DNA from: CALAED01 sp937891035
GTDB lineage: Bacteria; Actinomycetota; Actinomycetes; Streptosporangiales; Streptosporangiaceae
Direction: 5' to 3'
NCBI GenBank assembly: GCA_035642125.1
Contig: DASQSZ010000007.1
Coordinates: forward strand, 1-58,472
DNA length: 58,472 nt
A model generated the notes under the pieces. It did no database searches, was not told where the DNA came from, and was given only the letters and a program-made list of their open reading frames with translations. The number at the start of each line of letters is the position of its first letter. Position 1 is the first letter of the stretch. Below, in pieces: positions 33,439-42,203 of the stretch. A program made the position numbers and the translations under genes.

Positions 33439-34452
33439 TCAGGTATTTGTACAAGGCCGGATCGCACAGAGCTGTCCGGCGTGATCGGAAAGTCCTTCGG
33501 GGTCGACCAGACGGGCCCAATCGACGGTGATCTGCGAGCATGCCATAGCCCAGTCGATTCGCCAGAGGCTGCGCGCCTTGGCCGGCCACGTGGCCACGTA
33601 AGGGCTTTTGGCCGACCGCATAACATCCACATAGCGCCGTCGCAGCCGACGCATTACCCGCATCGCGGGTGAGCTGTTGAAATCGCCTCCAAAGAACAGC
33701 ATGGACGGCGTTTCACTCAGCACTTCCTCGACCGTCTTAAAGGCCTGTTTCCGTTTCGTCGCCTGTGTGCAGACGAACCGGTAGAAATCCGCCTTGAATA
33801 TGCTTTTCCCGAGATCCAACGGCACCGGCATGTGGACGTTATAAAGGGCGATCGAAGCCCGGTCGACCAAGATATCTGTGCGAAACATCGTTTCGGGGAC
33901 ACCTGGCTTCAGCCGAGGCGCGAGCCGGCGGTGGGCGAGGGTTACCAACCCGCCCTCGACGAATACGTCGTGATCAGGCATGATCGCGGCGAGCTTTTCG
34001 ATGCCGGAGGCGGGGACCTCTCGCCCGCCTTCCCAATAGGCGTACTCTTGCAGCAGATAGACGTCCGCCGCCTGCGCGCGAAGAAAACGATGGAATGACT
34101 CCTCGTCTTTGCCCTGATCCCAGAATTGGGTGTTCCACACGAAGATCACGACCGGCGCGGTGACCTCCCCGGCTGACCGGCCGGTGTTCCTTAGCCGCGG
34201 AAGAGCGATTCCGCTCCATGACTGGCCGGCGCCGAGCAATACCAGTGCTAGGGCAGGTGCCAAGTACCGATTGTCCACCGACGCCGCGGGCACCGCAAAG
34301 GCCATCCCGATGAGCGGAACGGCGACGAAGGCGATTGGCGGAATCATTTCAGGAAGTACCCACAACCAGGTGCGTCCACTGAGCAAACTGTGGAGCGCGA
34401 TGATGACTCCCCACCCAACGAGCAGAGTCCACGCTATTGTCGAAGAGATCAT
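33439..34452 (-). CDS. Membrane EEP-family phosphatase (VanJ/StaP-like)
   Basis: 337 aa from the ATG at 34452. N-terminal three-helix membrane segment (about residues 5-85), then an endonuclease/exonuclease/phosphatase domain with its core motifs: VWNTQFW, LLQEYAYW, FFGGDFNSSP, RIDWAMA and GLSDHAGQ. This architecture matches VanJ and StaP, teicoplanin-resistance proteins that dephosphorylate undecaprenyl pyrophosphate outside the membrane. In this cluster it could recycle the polyprenyl carrier or confer self-resistance. The motifs are seen; the function is from the family. Confidence 0.83.
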   Translation of the reverse strand: MISSTIAWTLLVGWGVIIALHSLLSGRTWLWVLPEMIPPIAFVAVPLIGMAFAVPAASVDNRYLAPALALVLLGAGQSWSGIALPRLRNTGRSAGEVTAPVVIFVWNTQFWDQGKDEESFHRFLRAQAADVYLLQEYAYWEGGREVPASGIEKLAAIMPDHDVFVEGGLVTLAHRRLAPRLKPGVPETMFRTDILVDRASIALYNVHMPVPLDLGKSIFKADFYRFVCTQATKRKQAFKTVEEVLSETPSMLFFGGDFNSSPAMRVMRRLRRRYVDVMRSAKSPYVATWPAKARSLWRIDWAMACSQITVDWARLVDPEGLSDHAGQLCAIRPCTNT

Positions 34453-34454
34453 TT

Positions 34455-35489
34455 TTACGCAGCGTCTGGACCTTGGGCGGGTGCCGTCTGGGGAAGCGGG
34501 GCGAACAACCGGCGATACCGTGGGCTCACCATCCACTGCGCGAACCCGACCACGCCGCCGGCGACTACCGCGACACTGCAGATAAAGTGCAGCAGGGTGA
34601 AAGAAGCGAGGAAGGACAGGGAGCGGCGTTCCCTCCACACGAACCTGTACATTCCCAGGTCGAGCAGCAGGAAGGCGCCGAACAGGGCGATAGTTGAAAA
34701 AAGTGTCGCGGGCCAGAGGACACCCAGGGGGATCGACAGGACCACGCCGACCGCGCACAACGTTGCGAGGATTCTGTTCACCGTCTCGTCGGCATGGGCG
34801 AACTTGCCCTGCTCGAATCCGAACGGAATCCGGATCTTGGCCCGCACGTACAGCTTGCGAAGGAGTCGCAGCAGTCGCTCGTCGTCGTCGTGGGTCCCCC
34901 GTACCTTGTCGGTGAGAACGGCACGGGAGGCGCGGGCCACACGAGCGCCCCAATCCATTTCCTCGGCGCCCCGGATCGGCTTGAATGGACCGACATGGTC
35001 CCATACTGATCGACGGATCGCGGCGAGCGAAGGGAACGCGGCGTCGACGTCGCCGAGCGAGCTGATGCGCCAATAATGCGCCTGGAGTGTTCTGTACTCT
35101 TTAACCGCTCCCGCCTTGGTGAGTGGAGTCTTCTCATAGATTCCATAGACGCAGCCGATCGAGGGATCGTCGCGGAGCACTGTCAGCGCCTTTTCGATCG
35201 CGTCGGGCCGGAGTTCGACATCGGAGTCCAGGAAGAAGAGCACGGTTCCCTGACTGTTCTCCACGCCCAGGTTGCGGGCGATCGCCTCGCCGCTGTTGGT
35301 GGGAGTGCTGAACACCTTGCACGGATACCGGGCGGCGACGGCGAGCGAGTCGTCGGTGCTGCAGTCGTCGACGAGCATCACCTCGACGTTTTTGTACGTC
35401 TGGTTCGTTGCGGCCTCGAGGCATAGCCCCAGCACGGAGCCGTAGTTGTAGTTCGGAATGATGATCGAGACGAGCGGCCGGTCTTCCAT
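34455..35489 (-). CDS. Membrane-associated family 2 glycosyltransferase
   Basis: 344 aa, first gene of the operon. GT-A catalytic domain (residues 1-220): SIIIPNYNYG, LVDDCSTDDS, FFLDSDVEL (DxD), and RGAEEMDWGARVA. C-terminal hydrophobic helices (about residues 238-325) anchor it in the membrane, the layout of dolichol/polyprenyl-phosphate sugar transferases. It ends 2 nt before the EEP phosphatase. Its start is directly downstream of the relic and SARP-like repeats, so the operon promoter probably lies in 35490-36060. Confidence 0.87.
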   Translation of the reverse strand: MEDRPLVSIIIPNYNYGSVLGLCLEAATNQTYKNVEVMLVDDCSTDDSLAVAARYPCKVFSTPTNSGEAIARNLGVENSQGTVLFFLDSDVELRPDAIEKALTVLRDDPSIGCVYGIYEKTPLTKAGAVKEYRTLQAHYWRISSLGDVDAAFPSLAAIRRSVWDHVGPFKPIRGAEEMDWGARVARASRAVLTDKVRGTHDDDERLLRLLRKLYVRAKIRIPFGFEQGKFAHADETVNRILATLCAVGVVLSIPLGVLWPATLFSTIALFGAFLLLDLGMYRFVWRERRSLSFLASFTLLHFICSVAVVAGGVVGFAQWMVSPRYRRLFAPLPQTAPAQGPDAA

Positions 35490-35547
35490 GACCCTAAATC
35501 CCTCCGGGGCGATTCGCTGAAATGTGCGAGGTTGCTCGGGATGCTTG

Positions 35548-35925
35548 GTCGAGCACCCTGTTCCGGTCGGTCTCCGACACGTCGGCGACGGCGAAGTCGC
35601 CGCTTCAGTTCGCGTCTCCGCCAGGTCCAGCGGCAGGTTTAAGTCGACGAAGGCGTGATCACCGTTGCCGGCGGCCCAGCCCTGGATGCCGGCCGGTCCA
35701 CGGCCGTGGGGCTCTGGTTATGCACGATCATGACGCTTCCCGCGGCCCTCTTCGATTTGATCGTCCGGGCACTATCGTCGATCAACTCGCTCACTTCGAT
35801 ACCGGAACCATCGTTGACAGATCAATTGTTGTGTCTGGCTCGACAGTTAGCCACATCGACCTCAGGACAGCGCTAGCACTGACTGGGACTGTAATATGGG
35901 CACGATGACACTGCTACATAAAACC
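35548..35925 (-). pseudogene. Degenerate copy of the 28020-29171 glycosyltransferase
   Basis: 35645-35945 aligns by eye with 28885-29205, the 5' end of the glycosyltransferase and its leader (for example GATCAACTCGCTCACTTCG and GACCTCAGGA are shared). 35548-35640 aligns with 28266-28366, its 3' half (shared TTCGCGTCTCCGCCAGGTCC). The 515 bp between are deleted. Small indels break the frame; at the former start the intact CTACGCATGG has become CTACATAAAA. It is non-functional and gives direct evidence of an old duplication inside the cluster. Confidence 0.75.
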
Positions 35926-35983
35926 CCCGCTTACGCACAGCACGATCCCGGGCCCAGCACAAGGCTTATCCGGGCGGCGATTC

Positions 35984-36005
35984 GATTCAGTTGCAAATCT
36001 GAATC
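35984..36005. repeat. GATTCAG/CTGAATC inverted repeat
   Basis: GATTCAG (35984-35990) and CTGAATC (35999-36005) are perfect inverted repeats around TTGCAAAT. Located upstream of the glycosyltransferase relic and just left of the CCTACA direct repeats, so it may be a hairpin or a regulator site for the cluster. Confidence 0.35.
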
Positions 36006-36049
36006 CGCCTCGTGATGTTGACATTTCTACTGACCGCGTCTTCATAGGC

Positions 36050-36078
36050 CCTACAGCTGACCTACAAAGGACCTACAC
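36050..36078. promoter_or_regulatory. Three CCTACA heptads, candidate SARP-binding site
   Basis: CCTACAG (36050), CCTACAA (36061) and CCTACAC (36072) start exactly 11 nt apart, that is heptads with 4-nt spacers. SARP regulators bind direct heptad repeats with this helical-turn spacing. The next register (36083) reads GGTTCAC, a partial match. On the minus strand a TATGAA element follows to the left, which could be the -10 of the biosynthetic operon. SARP is encoded 870 nt to the right. Confidence 0.5.
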
Positions 36079-36171
36079 CCTAGGTTCACCGGGAGTCATG
36101 ACGCGAGCGCGCAAAGTGTTATCCTGTTGCGAGGAAGCCCAGCGGAAATTCCGACACACGCGGGCAACCTG

Positions 36172-36697
36172 TCAATGTATGGGTTCAGATCCTGTTAAAG
36201 CGTTTGTCATCAAGGAGGTCCTTGACGTCGGCCGCTGCCGGTGTTCTCGCCACGGACGTACAGCCGCGTGATCGGTGTAACCCGGCGGGCAGCGGTGGCC
36301 GGGGGCGGCGTGGCGGCCGACCGTGCCCCGTTCATCCGGGCGGCCCGCTCGCCGCCGATCGGGTGGGCCGGCTGTGTGCACCCACCCGTCGACCGCATCC
36401 TGGGCGGCCGGCACCGGCTCGAACGGCGCCACAGGAGCCAACGGCTCCCGCCGCGGCGTCTTATGCCACCGCTCAATTTTTTTCCAGGTCGTGGTCGGTG
36501 ACCTGGGCTTGGTCGGCCGCCGGGTAACGCCGTTCTCCCGGCACGCCCGCTCGAACATCATCTCCACCGGGCTGTGGCCGCATGTGCCCGCCGGTGAACG
36601 CGGCACATACTGCCCGCCCGGACGGCACCGCCACCACAGTCGCGATCACCACGAACGTCGTCGATGCCGGTGACCGGCTTGGCCGCCAGGCGTGCAC
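36172..36697 (-). pseudogene. IS481-type transposase relic
   Basis: The minus strand encodes pieces of an IS481-family transposase in shifting frames. The first part, FVVIATVVAVPSGRAVCAAFT (about 36585-36650), is the first DDE block. The second part, in another frame, has VEMMFERACRENGVT, TKPRSPTTTWKKIERWHKT with the catalytic Glu, and DAVDGWVH. The second Asp region (LTDNG) and the N-terminus are missing. No terminal inverted repeats seen. The element is dead. Confidence 0.65.
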
Positions 36698-36944
36698 CGA
36701 CTGACGCGTGGTGCCGTACCGTTGCGGCGCCCTCCGCGATCGGTGAACTGATTAGACTCTCCAATTCAGCGACAAATAGCGCTTGACTCAGTGCGTGGCT
36801 GATAGCCTAAGCTCGCAGTCAGGGGATCGATTATTTCGGGACTTAGCGACGGAAAGACGGGGTGCACGGTGCACCCGGACATGCCGGCTGGCAGGAGTGG
36901 CAGCAGCTGTTGGTCGTCGTATAGGCCAGGGCACCGGAATATTC

Positions 36945-39824
36945 ATGACGACCAATGCGACTGACGAGTTGAGATTTCGTATCTTGGGCCCACTCGACGT
37001 TCGAGTCATCGACGAAAGCGTCGAGATACAGGGTATCAAGGCAAGAACCATTCTCGCCGCACTTCTACTCAACGCGAACCGGCCGGTGACGCTCGACCAG
37101 TTGCTCGACGCGGTGTGGCCTGCCGGACCGCCGCGATCGGCCCTCGGAAACCTATACACCTACATGTCAGGCCTCCGCCGTGCTCTCCCATCGGGCGAGG
37201 CGCGCATCAAGACGCATTCATCGGGATACTCGATCGCCGTCCAACCCCATGAGCTCGACCTGCACACGTTCGAAGACCTCACGACCAGGGCCATGCGACG
37301 GCGGGCGGAGGGATGCCCGGCCGAGGCGCTCGACCTCCTGGAACGGGCAACGGCGCTGTGGCGCGGCGAGCCATTGGAGGATCTCCCGGCGAACCCGGCC
37401 TGGGACGCCCATCTCGCCCGGCTCGCCGAAGGCTGGCTGGCCGCGACCGAGGAGCGGCTGGCGCTCTTGGTCGAGCTAGGGCGGCACGCCGCGGCGATCT
37501 CTGAGGCGCGCTCCCTGTTGCACGCGCATCCGTTCCGGGAGCGGACATGGCAGCAACTGATGTTGGCACTGCACTACGGAGGGCGGCGAGCCGAAGCGCT
37601 GCAGGTCTATGCCGACGTACGAGAACGGCTCGTCAATGAGCTGGGGATCGAACCCGGTCCCGACCTGCGGAGTACGCAGGCGATGATCCTGGCCGATGAT
37701 CAGAGGTCTGGGTCGCCCGGCCGGCCGGGATCGCTGGACGCTGGTACCCACGCGACCGTCCAGGAAACGGCCGTACGGATCTATCAGTTGCCGCCGGACA
37801 TCCCCGACTTCAGCGGCCGGAAGGAATCGATCGTGGAGCTGACGAAGCTGTTATCCGGCTTCCTCGGCGGCCCGAGCGTTTCCGGTGGCCGTGGCGGCGC
37901 CGGCACCGCGCCGGCCCCGGTTGTCATTACCGGGTTGCCCGGCGTGGGCAAGTCAACCCTCGCGCTGCATGTGGCGCACGCCGTCCGGGCCGCCTTCCCC
38001 GACGGGCAGCTGTACGCCGATCTGGCCGGAACCACGACCGTCCCGCGCGAGCCCGACGAGTTGCTGGCCGAGGCGCTGCGTGCGCTCGGAGTGGCCGGCG
38101 CGAGCATCCCGACGAGCCTGCACGAGAAGGCCGCCCTCTACCGCACCAGGCTGGCCGACCGCCGGGTACTTGTCGTGCTGGACGACGCCGCGAAAGCCGC
38201 GCAGGTACGCTGGCTGCTGCCCACGACGGCGGGCTGTGCCGTCATCATCACCAGCAGGAACCGGCTCGCCGAACTGCCCGGCGCGCACATCGTGCAGCTG
38301 GACATCTTGCACCCCGACGAGGCGCGAGAAATGCTCGGCCGGGTCGTCGGCCTAGACCGCATTGAGCGGGAACCGGAGGCGACCGCCGCCATCCTGCGCG
38401 CATGCGGCTACCTGCCGCTGGCCATCCGGATCGCCGGCGCCAAGCTCGTCGGGCGGAAGGCATGGACCCTGCGGCTGCTAAGGGAGCGGCTGGCGGACGA
38501 GTCGCAGCGGATCAGCGAACTCCAGGTGGGCGAGCTGGAGATACGGGCCAGCTTCGAGATGAGCATGCGCATGCTGCCCGCCGAGGCGGCCCGCACGTTC
38601 CGGCTGCTCGGCATGCTTGGCGCGCAGTCGTTTCCCGGCTGGGTCGTCCACGCCCTCACTGGCCGCCAGGGTGCCAACGACGTGTTGGACGCCCTGCTCG
38701 ACGCGCATCTGCTTGAGCTGGATGACGTCGACGCCACCGGACGACCTCGCTACCGGCTGCACGACCTGCTCCGCGCCTACACCCGCGAAGAGGCCGCCGA
38801 CGATCCGCCTGAGCCGCGCAGGGCCGCGCTCGTACGGGCACTCGGCAGCTGGCTCGCCCTCGCCGAACTGGCCGCCGATCGGCTTCCCGCGACAGTGAAC
38901 CGGGCGGCGCCAGGGAACGCTCCTCGCTGGCATCTCGACCAAGGCATCGCCGCGCAGCTGGTCGCGCGCCCGCGCGACTGGTTCGAGTCGGAGCGGCGCT
39001 CGCTGCTCGCCGCCGTCGGCCTGGCCGCGGACAACGGCCTGGACGAGCTCGCGTGGGAGCTGGCCGTGTGTCTGGTCCCCTACTTCGACCATCTGAGCCT
39101 GCACGAGGACTGGCGGCACTGCCACCAGATGGCGCTGCCCGTCGTACGGGCGGCGGGCAACCGGCGCGGCGAGGCGGCGCTGCTGCGCGGGCTCGGACAG
39201 CTCAATCTGTATAAGGAAGATTTCGACCAGGCCGTCCGCGACTTCACCCGATCGCGCGATCTCAGCCAGGAGAACGGCGACAACCGCGGGGAGGCATGGG
39301 CGGTCGCCGGGCTGGCCACCGTCGATCGGGTGCTCGGTCGGCACGAGGATGCAATCGGCCGCTATCTCGATGTGCTGGGCACCTTCACCGCGATCAAGGA
39401 CAAGCATCTCGAAGCCCAGATACACAACTCCATCGGCGCGATCCGGATGGCCCAGGGCAGGACGGACGAGGCGCAGGAGTGGTTCGACGCGGCGTTGCGC
39501 ATCGCCCGGGATGTCGGCGACGACTTCCGCGCCGCCCTCATACTCGTCAACGTCGGCGAGCTGCACCGGATGAAGAACGAGCCGACCCAGGCGCTCGCCT
39601 GCCAGCAACAGGCCCTTGCCGTGCTGGAATGGATCAGGGACGACCTGAATGTGGCGTACGCGCTGCTATCCATCGCCGACACCTACGCCCTGCTCGGCGA
39701 CCACACGAACGCCCGAGCCGTGTGCGATAAGGCCAAGGCCACCTTCACCCGCATCGGCGAGCCAAGCGGCGAGCAGACCTGTGCCAGGCTCCTCGACCGG
39801 CTCGCCTTGAAGCTGGAGTCCTGA
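36945..39824 (+). CDS. AfsR-like SARP regulator with NB-ARC and TPR domains
   Basis: 959 aa from the ATG at 36945. N-terminal winged helix (residues 1-95: FRILGPLDVRV, KARTILAALLLNANRPV) and BTAD domain (about 100-245, ending GIEPGPDLRSTQAMIL) define SARP. Then NB-ARC ATPase with P-loop GLPGVGKST (residues 330-338), VLDDAAKAAQVRWLLP (Walker B) and LPLAIRIAGAKL. C-terminal TPRs from about residue 770 (QLNLYKEDFDQAVRDFTRS). Likely pathway activator of the adjacent cluster; large SARPs also act globally. Confidence 0.9.
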   Translation: MTTNATDELRFRILGPLDVRVIDESVEIQGIKARTILAALLLNANRPVTLDQLLDAVWPAGPPRSALGNLYTYMSGLRRALPSGEARIKTHSSGYSIAVQPHELDLHTFEDLTTRAMRRRAEGCPAEALDLLERATALWRGEPLEDLPANPAWDAHLARLAEGWLAATEERLALLVELGRHAAAISEARSLLHAHPFRERTWQQLMLALHYGGRRAEALQVYADVRERLVNELGIEPGPDLRSTQAMILADDQRSGSPGRPGSLDAGTHATVQETAVRIYQLPPDIPDFSGRKESIVELTKLLSGFLGGPSVSGGRGGAGTAPAPVVITGLPGVGKSTLALHVAHAVRAAFPDGQLYADLAGTTTVPREPDELLAEALRALGVAGASIPTSLHEKAALYRTRLADRRVLVVLDDAAKAAQVRWLLPTTAGCAVIITSRNRLAELPGAHIVQLDILHPDEAREMLGRVVGLDRIEREPEATAAILRACGYLPLAIRIAGAKLVGRKAWTLRLLRERLADESQRISELQVGELEIRASFEMSMRMLPAEAARTFRLLGMLGAQSFPGWVVHALTGRQGANDVLDALLDAHLLELDDVDATGRPRYRLHDLLRAYTREEAADDPPEPRRAALVRALGSWLALAELAADRLPATVNRAAPGNAPRWHLDQGIAAQLVARPRDWFESERRSLLAAVGLAADNGLDELAWELAVCLVPYFDHLSLHEDWRHCHQMALPVVRAAGNRRGEAALLRGLGQLNLYKEDFDQAVRDFTRSRDLSQENGDNRGEAWAVAGLATVDRVLGRHEDAIGRYLDVLGTFTAIKDKHLEAQIHNSIGAIRMAQGRTDEAQEWFDAALRIARDVGDDFRAALILVNVGELHRMKNEPTQALACQQQALAVLEWIRDDLNVAYALLSIADTYALLGDHTNARAVCDKAKATFTRIGEPSGEQTCARLLDRLALKLES

Positions 39825-39870
39825 ACGCTGTCCAATTGGGTGGACCCGTTTGTCCTCTACGACGCTCCCA

Positions 39871-39990
39871 AAGGCAGCTCCCATGGCGGACAACAACCCC
39901 GGATGGGGCTATCGTAGGATCACCGAGAACTGGCCCGCTTACTCCGTCTCAGGACCGACGGGACGGACCCGCACAAAAGCGTCCGTAGTG
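39871..39990 (+). pseudogene. DDE-transposase N-terminal relic
   Basis: The plus strand encodes MADNNPGWGYRRIT (from 39883), the signature start of IS3/rve-type transposase helper regions (xNPxWGYRRI). One frame later the expected ELARL appears (near 39929), showing a frameshift. No catalytic domain follows. I see no other gene in 39825-40148, which is otherwise the promoter of the XRE regulator. Confidence 0.5.
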
Positions 39991-40148
39991 GACGTTCGGT
40001 GGACTTTGACCTGCGCCTATGGACTGACTGGACGCTAGCGGATAAACCGCTTTGCGATTAGCTCACGCGATGGCCGGCGATGACCGAGCCTTTGCGTGGG
40101 TGACACCCCCAGTGGGATACTGGCCCGTCCCTTCTTTCGGGAGTAGCT

Positions 40149-41054
40149 GTGGCCGAAGCTCATTCCGCCCGGGAGCACTCTGCCTCCAGCATGTTCGCCC
40201 GGCCACGCGGCGGGCCGACAGTGCTGCGTATTCTGCTCGGCGCCGAGTTGCGCCGGCTCAGGGAGGCGCGGAATATCAGTCGCGAGGAGGCTGGGTACGC
40301 CATCCGGGCATCCGATTCCAAGATCAGCCGAATGGAGCTTGGGCGGGTCGGGTTCAAAGAACGTGACGTCACCGATCTGCTCAGCCTCTACGGCGTCGTT
40401 GACGAACAAGAGCGTGCCGCGCTGACCTCGCTCGCGCGGCAGGCGAACACACCGGGGTGGTGGCACAGCTTCTCCGATGTGCTGCCCCCCTGGTTCGAGG
40501 TCTATGTCGGTCTCGAGGAGGCCGCGTCCCGGATCCGCGCGTACGAGGTTCAGTTCGTCCCGGGGTTGCTGCAGATCGAGGAGTACGCCCGCGCGGTGAC
40601 GCTCCTCGGGTACGCCGACGCCCCCCCGCACGAGGTGGACCGGCGGGTCAGCCTGCGGATGACGCGGCAAAAGCTCCTCGTCGGCGAGGAGGCGCCGCAC
40701 CTGTGGGTGGTGGTGGACGAGGCCGCGCTGCGCCGGCCGCTGGGCGGCCGGCAGGTGATGCGGGCTCAGTTGGAGTACCTCATCGAGGCCACGTCCATGT
40801 CCAACGTCACGGTGCAGATCGTGCCGTTCCAGCGCGGCGGGCACGCCGCGGCCGGAGGGCCGTTCAGCATCTTGCGGTTCGCCGAGCCCGACCTGCCCGA
40901 CATCGTCTACCTCGAGCAGCTGACCAGCGCGCTGTATCTGGAACGGCGTGAGGACGTGGACCGCTACCTGGCGGTGATGGAACGCCTGTGCCTCGACGCC
41001 GAGCCCACGTCGTCCACCACCAAGATCCTGCACCGGGTCCTCACCGATCTGTGA
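40149..41054 (+). CDS. XRE-family regulator with DUF5753 domain
   Basis: 301 aa from the GTG at 40149. N-terminal HTH (RLREARNISREEAGYAI, SKISRMELG), then the DUF5753 (Scr1-type) domain: VQFVPGLLQIEEYARAV, RVSLRMTRQKLL, HLWVVVDEAALRRP and VQIVPFQRGGH are typical. These actinomycete regulators pair with DUF397 proteins, which are not adjacent here. The nearest DUF397 gene is at 22326-22544. Confidence 0.92.
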   Translation: MAEAHSAREHSASSMFARPRGGPTVLRILLGAELRRLREARNISREEAGYAIRASDSKISRMELGRVGFKERDVTDLLSLYGVVDEQERAALTSLARQANTPGWWHSFSDVLPPWFEVYVGLEEAASRIRAYEVQFVPGLLQIEEYARAVTLLGYADAPPHEVDRRVSLRMTRQKLLVGEEAPHLWVVVDEAALRRPLGGRQVMRAQLEYLIEATSMSNVTVQIVPFQRGGHAAAGGPFSILRFAEPDLPDIVYLEQLTSALYLERREDVDRYLAVMERLCLDAEPTSSTTKILHRVLTDL

Positions 41055-41129
41055 GGACCCGGCTCCGCGGCGACTGAGGCGGCGTTCGCCCGGGCGCTCC
41101 TCCGGGGTCTTGGCGGCCGCTGTGGTCCG

Positions 41130-42203
41130 CTATGCCTTCGCGGCGTCGCTCAGCGCCGCCGCGAAGGCCCGTACGTCCTCATCCGTGGTGTCGAACGCGG
41201 TCATCCAGCGCACCACCTCGACCTCCTCGCCCGGGCGCTCGTCCCATGTGTAGAAGAGGAAACGCTCGCGCAGCCTGGCGGCGACCTCGCGCGGCACCGC
41301 CGCGAAGATCGCGTTCGCGTGCACCTGCTGGATGATCTCAACGCCGGGCACGGCCGCGACCGCCTCGGCCAGCCGCCGGGCCATCTCGTTGGCGTGCCGA
41401 GCGTTGCGGAGCCATAGATCGCCGTCGAGGAGCGCGATCAGCTGCGCGGAGACGAAACGCATCTTCGACAACAGCTGGGTGCCCGCCTTTCTGAGGTACG
41501 GCAGGCCCCTTACGGCGTCCGGGTTGATCACCACGACGGCCTCGCCGATCATGAGGCCGTTCTTCGTCCCGCCGAACGACAGCACGTCGACGCCCACATC
41601 GGTGGTGATCGTCCGCAGCGGGAGGTCGAGCCGGGCGGCGGCGTTGGACAGCCGAGAGCCGTCCATGTGCACGAGCATGCCGAGGTCGTGAGCGTGCGCG
41701 CAGATCGCGGCGATCTCCTCCGGGGTGTACACCGTGCCCAACTCGGTGACCTGGGTGATGGAGACCACGCGCGGTTGAGCGTGATGCGGCACTCCCCAGC
41801 CCTTGGCCTGGGTGGCGACCAGGTCCGGGGTCAGCTTGCCGTCCCCGGTGGGGACCGGGAGCAGCTTCAGTCCGGCCACCTTCTCCGGCGCCCCGGCCTC
41901 ATCGCAGTTGATGTGCGCGCTCTCGGCGCAGATCACCGCACTCCAGCGCTCGCACATCGCCTGCAGCCCGACGACGTTGGCGCCGCTGCCGGTGCAGACG
42001 GGATAGACCTGGGCACGCTCGCCGAACCCGGCCTTGACCACCTCCTGCAGCCGCTTGGTGTAGACGTCGTCGCCGTAGGCGGTCTGATGGCCCCCACCAG
42101 CGGCCGAGATGGCCGCCAGCACCTCCGGGTGGATGCCGGCCTGGTTGTCGCTGGCGAAGTTGCGGGTCTCCGGGTCGTGCAGGACAGGAAAGTCAGTGAT
42201 CAT
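41130..42203 (-). CDS. Threonine aldolase-family PLP enzyme
   Basis: 357 aa. Fold type I PLP enzyme of the beta-eliminating lyase/threonine aldolase family: N-terminal FASDNQAGIHPEV, CTGSGANVVGLQAM (cofactor phosphate), HMDGSRLSNAAA (Asp binding PLP) and Schiff-base Lys in LSFGGTKNGLM (about residue 207). Cleaves L-threonine or L-allo-threonine to glycine and acetaldehyde. Same strand as gltX, 163 nt downstream, so perhaps a separate transcript. Confidence 0.9.
   Translation of the reverse strand: MITDFPVLHDPETRNFASDNQAGIHPEVLAAISAAGGGHQTAYGDDVYTKRLQEVVKAGFGERAQVYPVCTGSGANVVGLQAMCERWSAVICAESAHINCDEAGAPEKVAGLKLLPVPTGDGKLTPDLVATQAKGWGVPHHAQPRVVSITQVTELGTVYTPEEIAAICAHAHDLGMLVHMDGSRLSNAAARLDLPLRTITTDVGVDVLSFGGTKNGLMIGEAVVVINPDAVRGLPYLRKAGTQLLSKMRFVSAQLIALLDGDLWLRNARHANEMARRLAEAVAAVPGVEIIQQVHANAIFAAVPREVAARLRERFLFYTWDERPGEEVEVVRWMTAFDTTDEDVRAFAAALSDAAKA

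Noticed and set aside
22949..35489. Aminoglycoside (2-deoxystreptamine) cluster
   Set aside because: No 2-deoxy-scyllo-inosose synthase, no DegT aminotransferase and no aminoglycoside-modifying enzyme found; only the dehydrogenase/aminotransferase chemistry is shared.
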